Source: Pararobbsia alpina_A
GTDB lineage: Bacteria; Pseudomonadota; Gammaproteobacteria; Burkholderiales; Burkholderiaceae
Reading direction: 5' to 3'
Assembly: GCF_965118125.1 (NCBI RefSeq)
Contig: NZ_OZ221288.1
Span: forward strand, 2,542,001 to 2,606,000
Length of the DNA: 64,000 nt
The translations under genes and the position numbers were made by a program. Below the pieces are notes generated by a model, which was not told the DNA's origin, searched no databases, and saw only the letters and a program-made list of their open reading frames with translations. Shown here one piece after another: positions 34,559 through 43,551 of this stretch; position 1 is the first letter of the stretch; each line of letters starts with the position of its first letter.

Positions 34559-35461
34559 CTACCTGCTCGACGACGCGAAGGCTTCAAGTAGCGCGCCCTC
34601 TAACACCTCGACAGCGCCGCGGAGATTCCCCATGTGGTTCCCATGCGCCAGCCACACGGCGAGATTCAAGGAAAACCCTCGGGTATCGACGACGGCAAGA
34701 TCGTCGTGCAGCGGGCTCGCGTTGAGCACCGACTTCGGCACGAGGCCGAGCCCCAGCCCCGCCGCGATCAGTCGAAGTTGCGTGTCCGTGCCATGTGTGT
34801 CCACGCTCAGGCGCAGCGGTTGCCCCTTCATGTCGAACGCATGTTCGAGCGCCGCGCGATAGCCGCACCCTTCAGGGTTCAGGATCCAACCCTGTTTGGC
34901 GAGCTGGCCCAGCGTCGCGCGTTCTGGAACCAAGGGTTTGCGAGCACTTTGCACCACCATCACCTCAAGCGTCGCGATGCGTCTCGCGCTCACGCTTGCT
35001 GGCGGGACTGCCACCGCGGGCAACATGAGCGTCGCTGCGTCGAGCGCGCCGTTCTCGAGCTGGGCAAACAGTTGTGGCCCCCAATCATTGGTCGACTGCA
35101 CCTCGAGGTCGGGGAACGCATCCTTGAGCTTCAGTACCGCGTCGAATAGTGCGATGTCGGATACGACACGCGTGAGGCCGATGCGGAACAACCCTGTCGG
35201 TGGTGCGTCTTCTCGCGTGACATCCACGAGACGATCGACCCCTTGCAGCAGCGGCACGGCGAGCGCGTACACACGATGCGCGAGCGCTGTCACCCTCGGC
35301 GGCTTGGTCGCGCGGTCGAAGAGTTCCGCGCCGAGCGACTCCTCAAGATGCTGAATGCGTCGCGAGACGGCTGACTGGGTCAGAAACAGCGTCTCGGCCG
35401 CGCGCGTCAACGAGTTGGATTTGACGACTGCAACGAACGCTCTGAGGTCGTTGATGTTCAT
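34559..35461 (-). CDS. LysR-family transcriptional regulator
   Basis: 300 residues starting MNINDLRAFVAVVKSNSLTR. The winged HTH (AAETLFLTQSAVSRRIQHLE) and LysR effector domain are complete. It is divergent from the tautomerase/FAH operon, 157 bp between starts, and a dyad lies just upstream of its own start (35469-35487), consistent with autoregulation and control of that operon. Confidence 0.92.
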   Translation of the reverse strand: MNINDLRAFVAVVKSNSLTRAAETLFLTQSAVSRRIQHLEESLGAELFDRATKPPRVTALAHRVYALAVPLLQGVDRLVDVTREDAPPTGLFRIGLTRVVSDIALFDAVLKLKDAFPDLEVQSTNDWGPQLFAQLENGALDAATLMLPAVAVPPASVSARRIATLEVMVVQSARKPLVPERATLGQLAKQGWILNPEGCGYRAALEHAFDMKGQPLRLSVDTHGTDTQLRLIAAGLGLGLVPKSVLNASPLHDDLAVVDTRGFSLNLAVWLAHGNHMGNLRGAVEVLEGALLEAFASSSR

Positions 35462-35468
35462 GCTGGTA

Positions 35469-35487
35469 TCTCATGAAAGACATGAGA
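35469..35487. promoter_or_regulatory. TCTCATG-N5-CATGAGA dyad, probable LysR operator
   Basis: Seven-base perfect arms around AAAGA, located eight bases before the LysR start codon on the minus strand. A CATAAT element (minus strand, 35493-35488) directly abuts it and could be the -10 of the LysR promoter. The T-N11-A pattern expected for LysR sites fits inside it. Confidence 0.6.
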
Positions 35488-35618
35488 ATTATGCGCTTGT
35501 TGCGAGTGTGACTTGACTCTACTCTACAAGCAAATGGAACGGCTCGCTTGTCCTGGCAATGCGACGGACGCTCGACCGTGCAACCTGTGTCTCATACCCC
35601 ACCCCGGAGTGCTTAACC

Positions 35619-36020
35619 ATGCCATTCGTCCGCATCGATCTTTCCAAGGACATTCCCGCGCCAGCCGTGCAGGCAATCAGCGACGCTGTTTATGACGCCA
35701 TGTTTGAATTTGCCAATGCTCCGCCGCACGACAAATTCCAAATCATTACAAGGCACGATCGCGATAGTCTTGTGTATCCGAGCGAAGGCTATCTGGGCGA
35801 GACCTACACGCCCAACTTCGTTTTTATTCAGGTAACGTGGAACGCGGGCCGCTCCATCGACGTCAAGAAGGCGTTTTACAAGGCTGTGGCCGAGACGATC
35901 CATAGCAAGACAGGCCTGCGAAAGCAGGACGTCTTTATCAATCTCGTGAGCGTCGAACGCGAGGATTGGTCGTTTGGAAGCGGCATCATGCATTACGCTC
36001 CGAAAGAGTGGCGCACTTGA
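35619..36020 (+). CDS. Tautomerase superfamily protein
   Basis: 133 residues from the ATG at 35619; the frame is open 20 codons upstream but the family starts MPFVRIDL, which exposes Pro2 as the catalytic base. Length is twice that of a 4-oxalocrotonate tautomerase monomer, as in cis-CaaD/MSAD-type two-domain members. The conserved EREDWSFG segment near the C-terminus is typical of these. Expected chemistry: keto-enol tautomerisation or hydration of a dicarboxylic acid. It is followed by a FAH-family hydrolase on the same strand, 47 bp downstream. Confidence 0.88.
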   Translation: MPFVRIDLSKDIPAPAVQAISDAVYDAMFEFANAPPHDKFQIITRHDRDSLVYPSEGYLGETYTPNFVFIQVTWNAGRSIDVKKAFYKAVAETIHSKTGLRKQDVFINLVSVEREDWSFGSGIMHYAPKEWRT

Positions 36021-36067
36021 AGCGGAACGCCACACAAGACTAACGCTAAGAAAGACGAGAGAACACT

Positions 36068-36928
36068 ATGAAGTTGGTAAGCTTTGAGCATGAGGGTGTC
36101 GAGGGCGTAGGCATTCTCGAAGCCGGGGAGACGCGTGTTTCAGTCCTTCAGGCGAAGGACATGCTCGACGTCATCGGACGTGGCCAGCCCGAAGAGGTTG
36201 GCTCGATTCCGGCTGTCCGCACGCTCGATGTCAGGGACATCCGGCTGAAAGCGCCGCTTGCGCGACCGCAAAGAAACATTTTCTGCGTCGGTAAGAACTA
36301 TCGGGAACATGCACGCGAGTTCGCGCGAAGCGGATATGAAGCCGGTGCCGTTGCGGGCGCGGAAATCGATGAGTACCCGGCCGTGTTCACCAAGCCGTGG
36401 ACAAGCGTCATCGCAACAGGCGAACAGGTCGATCTGCATCCGGACGTGACATCGGCGGTGGATTACGAAGGCGAACTGGGCGTCGTCATCGGACGTGAAG
36501 GAAGTCACATTTCCAAAGAGAGCGCGTTTCAACACGTCTGGGGCTACACGATCATCAATGACGTGACCGCGCGCGACCGGCAGAAAAATCACAAGCAATG
36601 GTTCCTTGGCAAGGCGCTCGACACGTTCTGTCCGATGGGACCCTGGCTCGTGACGGCGGATGAGGTGGAGGCCACCAATCTGACGCTCGAGACGTATGTG
36701 AATGGCGAACTGCGCCAGAACGCGAATACACGCGATCTGATTTTCGACATCCCGACGCTGATCGCAACCTTGTCGTCCGGCATGCGGCTGATGCCGGGCG
36801 ACATCATCTCGACGGGTACGCCGGCGGGTGTAGGCATCGGCATGAAGCCTCCGCGTTTTCTGGCGTCGGGCGATATCGTAGAGATCCGGATCACCGGGCT
36901 TGGCGCGTTGACCAACACGTTCGTGTGA
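36068..36928 (+). CDS. Fumarylacetoacetate hydrolase family protein
   Basis: 286 residues. The FAH core has NIFCVGKNYREHAREF and the metal-binding DYEGELGVVIG (Glu pair) with INDVTARDRQ downstream, then the PTLIATLSSGMRLMPGDIIS and STGTPAGVG segments. Such enzymes cleave C-C bonds of acylpyruvates or act as hydratases or decarboxylases. With the tautomerase upstream it makes a two-step module for a 2-keto or hydroxymuconate-like intermediate, controlled by the divergent LysR. The parent substrate is not evident. Confidence 0.92.
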   Translation: MKLVSFEHEGVEGVGILEAGETRVSVLQAKDMLDVIGRGQPEEVGSIPAVRTLDVRDIRLKAPLARPQRNIFCVGKNYREHAREFARSGYEAGAVAGAEIDEYPAVFTKPWTSVIATGEQVDLHPDVTSAVDYEGELGVVIGREGSHISKESAFQHVWGYTIINDVTARDRQKNHKQWFLGKALDTFCPMGPWLVTADEVEATNLTLETYVNGELRQNANTRDLIFDIPTLIATLSSGMRLMPGDIISTGTPAGVGIGMKPPRFLASGDIVEIRITGLGALTNTFV

Positions 36929-36936
36929 TTGCGGCG

Positions 36937-36958
36937 GTCGCGCCCTTTGCGGCGCGAC
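36937..36958 (+). terminator. Stem-loop after the FAH gene
   Basis: GTCGCGCC (36937-36944) and GGCGCGAC (36951-36958) with a 6-nt loop, eight bases after the stop codon. A perfect 8-bp GC-rich stem with no U-tract. Confidence 0.45.
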
Positions 36959-37220
36959 TGGGTGACACGCAGCTCCAAAACCCATGGACCCGCGTGTCAC
37001 ACACACGGAGTCAAGCCTGTCGTTTCGCGGGTGTTTTAGTTCAACGCGTCCAGGTCATGGGGGCTCACGCATCGCGGCAGAGATATCCGACGCGCAAACG
37101 CGTTTGACCTGATCGGATCCTCAATCCGCGGAATTGAAAAAGCCGTACTCATCTGTTCGATCGATTGCGCCGAATGCGATCCAAGACAATGCAGCCATTC
37201 TTCAATGTCCGGAGCATGCA

Positions 37221-37931
37221 ATGTCGATCAATGGGTTGTTTGGTGCGAACCTTTACCGTGACAAGCAGAACGCGGGTGGTGCAACGAGCGATACGGACGG
37301 CGGCGGGTTCGCCGCAGCGCTGGCCGAGCGTACGCGCGAGGTTCAACAGGCACGCGAAAATGCGGCCGAACAAGCCGCCGCAAGCGCGCCTTCGACATCG
37401 AGCTCCGGGGCGAGTACCACGAGCACATCAGGCGCGACGGGCGCTTCGAGTTCCGGATCGACGTCGACCGTTGCCTTGGGTGCAGATGCACAAGGGCTGT
37501 CCGGGCTCGCCGCAGCAGGCGTCACCGTGACGGTTCAGCCTATCGCGGGTCTGAATCTGCCTTTGGGCCTGAACCCGTCGTCTCCCACGTATCAGCAGGA
37601 CCTGATGAAAGCGCTTCAGGCGTCAGGACAGTCGGGCAGCGATACGTTGTCGCAATCGACGTTCGACTCGCTGATCGAGAAGTTCGGCGGGACGCAGGCG
37701 CAAGCGGACCAGCTCTTCTCGCTGCTCGGCGGAAATGAAACCGGAACCGTTTCGAATGCCCAGATGCTTCATGCACTCGGCAATATCTCGAGTGACCCGT
37801 CAAGCCAGACATCCCAGATGCTGCTGAGTCTGATGGACACCAATCACAATCGCGTGGTGAGCAGCACGGAGTTCACGCAATTCGAAACCTCGATGGTCGA
37901 TGAAGAGCGCGCGACGACCGTGACGGGGTAA
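37221..37931 (+). CDS. EF-hand calcium-binding protein
   Basis: 236 residues from the ATG at 37221 with GGAG six bases upstream; the frame opens at 37134. The N-terminal ~90 residues are low-complexity and Ser/Thr/Ala-rich. A full EF-hand loop DTNHNRVVSSTEF lies near the C-terminus, and a weaker one (GGNETGTVSNAQM) about 40 residues earlier. No signal peptide is visible. It is monocistronic, with a strong terminator behind it. Calcium binding is predicted; its role is unknown. Confidence 0.85.
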   Translation: MSINGLFGANLYRDKQNAGGATSDTDGGGFAAALAERTREVQQARENAAEQAAASAPSTSSSGASTTSTSGATGASSSGSTSTVALGADAQGLSGLAAAGVTVTVQPIAGLNLPLGLNPSSPTYQQDLMKALQASGQSGSDTLSQSTFDSLIEKFGGTQAQADQLFSLLGGNETGTVSNAQMLHALGNISSDPSSQTSQMLLSLMDTNHNRVVSSTEFTQFETSMVDEERATTVTG

Positions 37932-37964
37932 TGCGTAGCGCGCATTCCTTCGTTGCAGCAACGC

Positions 37965-37993
37965 AAACGCCGGAGCGACTAACTCCGGCGTTT
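37965..37993 (+). terminator. Rho-independent terminator of the EF-hand gene
   Basis: AAACGCCGGAG (37965-37975), loop CGACTAA, CTCCGGCGTTT (37983-37993), then TCT. A perfect 11-bp GC-rich stem ending in a T-run 33 bp after the stop codon. Confidence 0.85.
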
Positions 37994-38089
37994 TCTATGG
38001 CGCTATCGCTTCCTGACGCGTCCAGCACAACGCCGCCCAGGGGTGGCGCTTCCGCCATCGATCCAGCATCGATCCAACGTCGGTTCGAT

Positions 38090-38117
38090 CGAGAGCCCGG
38101 AGCCACCGGGGCTCTCG
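38090..38117 (-). terminator. Possible terminator after the AhpD-like gene
   Basis: CGAGAGCCC (38090-38098) and GGGCTCTCG (38109-38117) with a 10-nt loop, eight bases beyond the stop of the minus-strand gene at 38125. A strong stem but no U-tract on that strand. Confidence 0.4.
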
Positions 38118-38124
38118 AATGAAC

Positions 38125-38430
38125 TTAGCCGCGGAACAGATGCGAGGCGTGCGTCACCGCGCCGCCTGCGCGGATCGCCGCCGCCACCAGTGCGGTTTCC
38201 GAAAGCTGCTCGTCGGTCGCGCCCGCATCGCGAGCCGCCTTCGTGTGCAGCTCGATGCAGTACGGGCACTGCGTGGTCAACGCGACCGCCACGGCGATCA
38301 ACTGCTTTTGTTGCACGGTCAAAGCGCCTTCAGAGAACACGGCCTTATCAAATGCCCAAAAGGCCTTCATCGTTTCAGGTGCGTTTTCGTCCAGATGCTT
38401 CAGGCGAGTAAGATGCTTCATATCGAACAT
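38125..38430 (-). CDS. Carboxymuconolactone decarboxylase/AhpD-like protein
   Basis: 101 residues with GGAG upstream of the ATG. The AhpD-type redox motif CPYCIELH is complete, with the flanking TTQ and HTKAARDAG segments. Proteins of this type act as alkylhydroperoxidases or thiol-dependent reductants; the small single-domain form is common and its substrate is usually unknown. It is divergent from an AraC regulator (86 bp), which probably controls it. Confidence 0.9.
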   Translation of the reverse strand: MFDMKHLTRLKHLDENAPETMKAFWAFDKAVFSEGALTVQQKQLIAVAVALTTQCPYCIELHTKAARDAGATDEQLSETALVAAAIRAGGAVTHASHLFRG

Positions 38431-38516
38431 GATTTTCTCCGGTGTTTAAAGGGCCAACGAGTTCATAGTAGAGAGAGTCATGTTCCATGTGGTCTCGACT
38501 TGGTGCGAATTCGTCC

Positions 38517-39464
38517 ATGGAAAATCCTGTCCTGTTTGGCCCCTCCGTCGTCGAGCGATTCCTGTCCGCGCTGGATATCGGCGTCGCCAATTTCACGCTC
38601 TGCGACATCCGCGATGGCTGGAGCGCGCGGTTCGATCCGTGTGCGACGGCGAGTCTTCACTACTGCATGGAAGGCAGTGGCGCGTTGGTGACACAGGAGG
38701 GCGAACGCGTGCCGCTGAGCCCGCACAGCTTTGTGCTGTTACCGCCCGGAACTGGTTACCGAATCGAGAGTGATCGCCCTTTGCCTGAGGGTGAGACGAG
38801 GCATGGGCGACTCAGTGATTGGCCCGCGCGAGAAACCGTGCCTACGGTCCTGTCGGGTGAAGGGAAGGCCGGCGTCGCGACCGCGTGCGGCGAGCTGAAG
38901 CTCGATATGAGCAGCGGAAGTGATCCGTTTGGGACGATGCGTCGGCCGCTGATCGCGCAGTTTGACGGCGATTCAGGCTTGAAGAATCAGTTTGTGCTTT
39001 TGCTCGCGGAATGCGCGCGCCCGGGGCTCGGCTCACGAACACTGGTTGAGGCATTGCTCAAGCAGTGCTTGATCATGGTCATGCGATGGCAGATCGAGAA
39101 CGAAGGCACCGATCTGCCATGGGCAGCAGGCTTTGCAGACAAACGCCTCACCGGCGCACTCGAGGCGATCTTTGAGCGCCCGGCGTCGCCTTTGTCGGTG
39201 GAGCGACTGGCCGATATCGCGGGGATGAGCCGTTCTGCGTTTGCGGCGCAGTTTATGAAGGCGTTCGGTCAGTCGCCGATGGCCATGTTGCGCGTCGTGC
39301 GCTTGCGAAAGGCGGCGGAGTTGCTGGCGACCACTTCGATACCCGTGGCAGAAGTCGCCAATTCGATTGGATTTTCGAGCCGAAGCAATTTCTCCCAGGC
39401 ATTTCACACCATGTATGGCGTGGACCCGACGGCGTTCAGACGTAAGCCCATTCTCAACAAGTGA
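38517..39464 (+). CDS. AraC-family regulator with cupin_6-type N-terminus
   Basis: 315 residues from the ATG at 38517; an upstream GTG or ATG in frame would add ten residues. The architecture is that of the regulator at 4553-5485: an N-terminal cupin (ASLHYCMEGSGALV, VLLPPGTGYRI) and a C-terminal HTH_18 pair with GFSSRSNFSQAFHTMYGVDP. It is divergent from the AhpD-like gene and is the likely regulator of it. Confidence 0.9.
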   Translation: MENPVLFGPSVVERFLSALDIGVANFTLCDIRDGWSARFDPCATASLHYCMEGSGALVTQEGERVPLSPHSFVLLPPGTGYRIESDRPLPEGETRHGRLSDWPARETVPTVLSGEGKAGVATACGELKLDMSSGSDPFGTMRRPLIAQFDGDSGLKNQFVLLLAECARPGLGSRTLVEALLKQCLIMVMRWQIENEGTDLPWAAGFADKRLTGALEAIFERPASPLSVERLADIAGMSRSAFAAQFMKAFGQSPMAMLRVVRLRKAAELLATTSIPVAEVANSIGFSSRSNFSQAFHTMYGVDPTAFRRKPILNK

Positions 39465-39465
39465 G

Positions 39466-39482
39466 CCGCACGCGATGTGCGG
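39466..39482. terminator. Short stem-loop between convergent genes
   Basis: CCGCAC (39466-39471), loop GCGAT, GTGCGG (39477-39482), one base after the AraC stop codon and 18 bp before the stop of the convergent regulator. Probably a terminator on one or both strands; no clear U-tract. Confidence 0.35.
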
Positions 39483-39500
39483 AGCGTTGCGCTGAATGCT

Positions 39501-42263
39501 TCAAAGCAACGAATTCTGCTGAGCCCTCGCCAATGCGCTCGTGCGGTTCTTCACGCCTAGCTTGGTGAAGATATTGTGCAGATGCCACTTCACGGTCGCC
39601 TCCGACACGAAGAGACTTTGGGCGAGTTCTCGGTTGCCAAGCCCTGCTTTGAGAAGCCGAAGTATCTTGAGCTCGCGCTCTGTGAGGCGTTCGATAGCAG
39701 TCGTGTCCGCACTTGCGCTCAAAGTCGGGGCTGCGCTCGCTGAAAGCGTTCTGCCGCCGGCCGTCAACAATCTCTGCAAGTAGGCGTCCGGTGCGAGGCC
39801 ACGACCTTCGAGCTGACGATTGCCTCGATTGACGTGGATGGCTTCAATCATTTCCAGCACCACCGGATCACTGTCAATCACGCTATGCACGAGGCCGCAG
39901 CGAGCGGCATGGTCCAGGGCTTCGTCGAGCATGCGCAATGCCTGCGCGCTGTCCTGCATGCGGTAATGGTGCACGGCCTTGAGCACCAGGACGCGTGCCA
40001 CCTGTGCGCGATGATCGTCGCGTGAAGCCTGTCGCAAGGCGTCATTGAACGCACCCGTCAGGCTTCCCGTATTTCCCGACGCGACCGACATCTTCAAGCG
40101 CAACTGAACCAGCCGCACGCTGTCTTCCGCATTCGATACAGGTTGCTCGGGCGGGCTGGCTCCGTATCCCATCAACCCATAGGAACGCGCGAGCTTGTGC
40201 GCCTCTTCGATCAAGCCTGCGCGCAAGCGCAGTGCGCAGCGTTCTGCAGACAGGATCAATGCGAGCCGCGGCAACCTGAGCCGGTGACCGAGCGATTCGC
40301 CTTCCAGCAGGCAGGTATCGGCAAGCGCACTATCGCCGGCGAGATACAGCAGCCGCGCACGCGTCAGGTAGCCCGCGGTCGTCATCTCGATCAGACCGTG
40401 GTCGTCGACGAAAGGCAATCCGATGTCCAGAAAGGCCTTCGCACCCGAGAGATTGCTCTGCTCGTAGCAAATCTCGGCCGCGAGCAACGCGAGCATCGAG
40501 CCTGCGTATGACGCGACGCCGAGACTGCGCTCTACGACCACAATGCCTGCGCGGGCCTGCTTTAGCGCGTCGTCGTAGTCACCACGACGAATGGCGAGCA
40601 TGGCCGCTAATGCCGCGGCCCACGCAAGTCCGTAGTCCGCCTGTGTCTCGCTGAAAGAGCGCCGCGCAATCGCGAGTGCCTTATCGCCCTGCTCGAACGC
40701 ATCGGTCGCACAGCACGCGCTCGCAAGCACATTGGCGACAACGCCCGTGCAAAACGCATCGGCGCGAGGCCACGACTTGAGCCAGGTCTCGCTGCCCGCT
40801 TTGGCCTGCAACGGTTCGCCGACATGCGCCCAGTACACGCATCGGATCATTTCGACCATATAGCGCAGCTCGTCCTCGCCGCTTTCCTGGCAGGCGTGTT
40901 CCAGCGCGCGTAGCTCGTGCTCGGCCTCGGCGTAACGACGCGTCATGGCCAGTGACCATGCGTGACCCACACGAATCTTGGGGCGCGCATAGACGAGGTG
41001 CTGTGGCAGGCGCGCAAGCCAGCCCAGCAACGTCGCATGTTCGCCGCGATGCTGGACCAGCTCGGCCGAGAACTCGGCGACCAGGTCGGCCGCCCGCTCG
41101 AAGTCGAGCCCGTCGAACGCGTAGCGTATGGCTTCGCGCAACAAGCCATGCCGCTGGAACCACGAACTTGCACGCAGACTGATGGCACGACTTACATCGG
41201 CAGGACGTTCCCGGCTGCGGCCACGAAGGTAGTCGGCAAACAAATGGTGATAGCGGAACCACGTTCGAGTGCGATCGAGACCGGAAAGAAAGAGATTGCG
41301 CGCCTGCACTTCCGCAAGCATGGCGCGACTATCGGTGCGTGACAGCACCTCATCGCACAGTTCGGCAGAGAAGCGCTCGAGACCGGCCGTATCCAGCAGA
41401 AAGTCTCGTAGATCGGGCTGCAGGCTGTCGAGCACATGTTCGCCGAGGTAGTCCGTGATATCGCGATCCGTGCCCGAGAAGTCGCGCACAAACGCGCTAC
41501 GGTCGCCGCTCTCGCGTAAAGCCAGCGAGGCGAGCTGCAGGCCGGCAATCCATCCTTCGGTGCGGCTATGCAAAGCCTGCACCTGCGCGCGATTGAGCGG
41601 CGCGCCACTGACGATCCCCAGAAAAGCGGCAGCCTCATCGAGTGCGAGGCCGAAGTGCGTCGCATCGAGTTCAAGCAGCTGGTTTCTCACGCGCCACGGG
41701 CTGAGCGACAACGGCAGACGCGTGCGGCTCGCAATCGCCACGCCGATGGCGGGCGGAAGGTGCGCGATCAACCATTCGACCTGGCGATGCAGGCCTTCAT
41801 CGTGCACGAGGTGGAAATCGTCGAGCACGAGCAGCAGTGGACCCTCAACTGCGCTCAGGTCGCTGAGCATCGAGGCCGAGATGGCATCGGTCGACGCTAC
41901 GCTTCCGCCAGCGGTCTGCGCGAGCACGCTGCGACCCAGGCGCGCATCGGCATGGCGCAGCGCGGATGCCAGGTACCGGAAAAACAGCAACGGATCGTTG
42001 TCTTCCTCTTCGAGACTGAGCCACGCGACCGTGACGCCAAGCGTTTCGGCTTGCGCGGCGAATTGTGCGAGCGCGGTTGTCTTGCCATAGCCCGCGGGCG
42101 CCGTAATGCTCAGCAGCCGCTTGCCGAGCCCGGAGTGCAGGAGCGCGGAGAGGCCAGGGCGTGCAAGCAGCGTCGTCGATAGCTGCGGCGGAGCAAGCCG
42201 CGACTCCACGAGCACCGCTGCCGACGCCTTGACTGTGCCTGAGGCTCGACTGGACTTCGCCAT
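39501..42263 (-). CDS. MalT-type LuxR-family ATP-dependent regulator
   Basis: 920 residues from an ATG preceded by AGGAGACATCG. The N-terminal STAND ATPase has Walker A PAGYGKTTAL near residue 55 and Walker B LLLVLDDFHLV. A long TPR-like helical region follows, and the C-terminus is a LuxR HTH (ERELKILRLLKAGLGNRELA, then FVSEATVKWHLHNIFTKLG). These large regulators bind an inducer and ATP before activating transcription. It sits 101 bp downstream of the thiolase of the acyl-CoA operon and is the likely activator of it, like AlkS-type proteins. Confidence 0.92.
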   Translation of the reverse strand: MAKSSRASGTVKASAAVLVESRLAPPQLSTTLLARPGLSALLHSGLGKRLLSITAPAGYGKTTALAQFAAQAETLGVTVAWLSLEEEDNDPLLFFRYLASALRHADARLGRSVLAQTAGGSVASTDAISASMLSDLSAVEGPLLLVLDDFHLVHDEGLHRQVEWLIAHLPPAIGVAIASRTRLPLSLSPWRVRNQLLELDATHFGLALDEAAAFLGIVSGAPLNRAQVQALHSRTEGWIAGLQLASLALRESGDRSAFVRDFSGTDRDITDYLGEHVLDSLQPDLRDFLLDTAGLERFSAELCDEVLSRTDSRAMLAEVQARNLFLSGLDRTRTWFRYHHLFADYLRGRSRERPADVSRAISLRASSWFQRHGLLREAIRYAFDGLDFERAADLVAEFSAELVQHRGEHATLLGWLARLPQHLVYARPKIRVGHAWSLAMTRRYAEAEHELRALEHACQESGEDELRYMVEMIRCVYWAHVGEPLQAKAGSETWLKSWPRADAFCTGVVANVLASACCATDAFEQGDKALAIARRSFSETQADYGLAWAAALAAMLAIRRGDYDDALKQARAGIVVVERSLGVASYAGSMLALLAAEICYEQSNLSGAKAFLDIGLPFVDDHGLIEMTTAGYLTRARLLYLAGDSALADTCLLEGESLGHRLRLPRLALILSAERCALRLRAGLIEEAHKLARSYGLMGYGASPPEQPVSNAEDSVRLVQLRLKMSVASGNTGSLTGAFNDALRQASRDDHRAQVARVLVLKAVHHYRMQDSAQALRMLDEALDHAARCGLVHSVIDSDPVVLEMIEAIHVNRGNRQLEGRGLAPDAYLQRLLTAGGRTLSASAAPTLSASADTTAIERLTERELKILRLLKAGLGNRELAQSLFVSEATVKWHLHNIFTKLGVKNRTSALARAQQNSLL

Positions 42264-42364
42264 CGATGTCTCCTGATATGTCGCGTCTCAACAGGACTCT
42301 CTCTCGCCCGAGAAACGACTTTACCCAGCGATCGACGTCTTGAACGCGCTTCGTTACATTTGCT

Positions 42365-43549
42365 TCAAACCGCTTGATACAGCGTGACAACGCACGCACC
42401 GCCGAGTCCGAGATTGTGTTGCAGGCCCAGCCGAGCGCCTTCGACCTGTCGTGCCTCGGCCGTGCCGCGCAATTGGTGCGTGAGTTCGTAGCACTGAGCG
42501 AGACCCGTCGCGCCCAAAGGATGTCCCTTGGACAAGAGTCCGCCCGAAGGATTCGTCACGACCCGCCCGCCATACGTGTTGTCGCCGTCGGCGATAAATG
42601 CCGCAGCCTCGCCCTCGCCACACAGGCCAAGCGCCTCATAGCTGATGAGTTCGTTTTGCGCGAAGCAGTCATGCAGCTCAACGACGTCGAGATCTTGCGG
42701 GCCGACGCCCGCTTCTTTATACACGCGTTGCGCGGCGGTCTGGCTCAAGCCGTAGCCCACGAGCGACATCATGTCGCGGTCGTTGAAGGTGTCCGGTGTA
42801 TCGGTCGTCATCGACTGGCCAACGATGGCGACATCCGTGCGAAGTCCGTGCCGCTTGGCAAACCCTTCGCTGACGAGGATGGCGGCAGCGGCACCGCAGG
42901 TAGGCGGACACGCCATGAGGCGCGTCATCACCCCGGGCCACAGCATGGGCGCCGCCATCACGTCCTCGGTGCTGAGCTCTCGCTGTAGTAATGCAAGTGG
43001 ATTGCGCGCCGCATGCCGGCTTGCCTTAGCACGCACCGCCGCGAACGATTCCAGCGGCGTGCCGTATTTCTGCATATGCGAAAGCCCCGCGCCTCCGAAG
43101 TAACGCAGCGCGAGAGGAAGCTCCTCCATGCCGACCAGCTCGGCCGCCTGCGCGTCAAAATGCTCGAAGGGGCTGGGTCGATCGTTAAAGATGGTGCCGA
43201 GCGCGCCAGGGTTCATCTGCTCGAAACCCAGCGCGAGCACGCAGTCAACAGCGCCGCCCTCGATGGCCTGACGTGCGAGGAACAGCGCTGTCGAGCCCGT
43301 CGAGCAATTGTTGTTGACGTTGATGACCGGGATCCCGGTCATGCCAAGCTCATACACCGCGCGTTGCCCGCTCGTCGAATCGCCGTAGACGAAGCCGACA
43401 TACGCCTGCTGGATCGACTCATAGCCGATGCCGCCATCCGCGAGCGCAAGCCGTGCCGCTTCGACCGCCATCTCGGGATAGGGCTTGTTCGCGCCCGGCT
43501 TCACGAACGGGATCATGCCCACGCCCGCAACGAAGACCCGTCTGTCCAT
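42365..43549 (-). CDS. Thiolase, SCP-x/lipid-transfer type
   Basis: 394 residues. The nucleophile Cys lies in NVNNNCSTGSTALF. The VVELHDCFAQNELISYEALG and GGLLSKGHPLGATGLAQCYE segments and the C-terminal HNLGLGGACVVTLY are typical of the SCP-x thiolase branch rather than ordinary FadA thiolases. It would cleave a 3-ketoacyl-CoA, often a branched or steroid side chain. It is the last gene of the operon, two bases after the ligase. Confidence 0.9.
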   Translation of the reverse strand: MDRRVFVAGVGMIPFVKPGANKPYPEMAVEAARLALADGGIGYESIQQAYVGFVYGDSTSGQRAVYELGMTGIPVINVNNNCSTGSTALFLARQAIEGGAVDCVLALGFEQMNPGALGTIFNDRPSPFEHFDAQAAELVGMEELPLALRYFGGAGLSHMQKYGTPLESFAAVRAKASRHAARNPLALLQRELSTEDVMAAPMLWPGVMTRLMACPPTCGAAAAILVSEGFAKRHGLRTDVAIVGQSMTTDTPDTFNDRDMMSLVGYGLSQTAAQRVYKEAGVGPQDLDVVELHDCFAQNELISYEALGLCGEGEAAAFIADGDNTYGGRVVTNPSGGLLSKGHPLGATGLAQCYELTHQLRGTAEARQVEGARLGLQHNLGLGGACVVTLYQAV

Positions 43550-43551
43550 GT

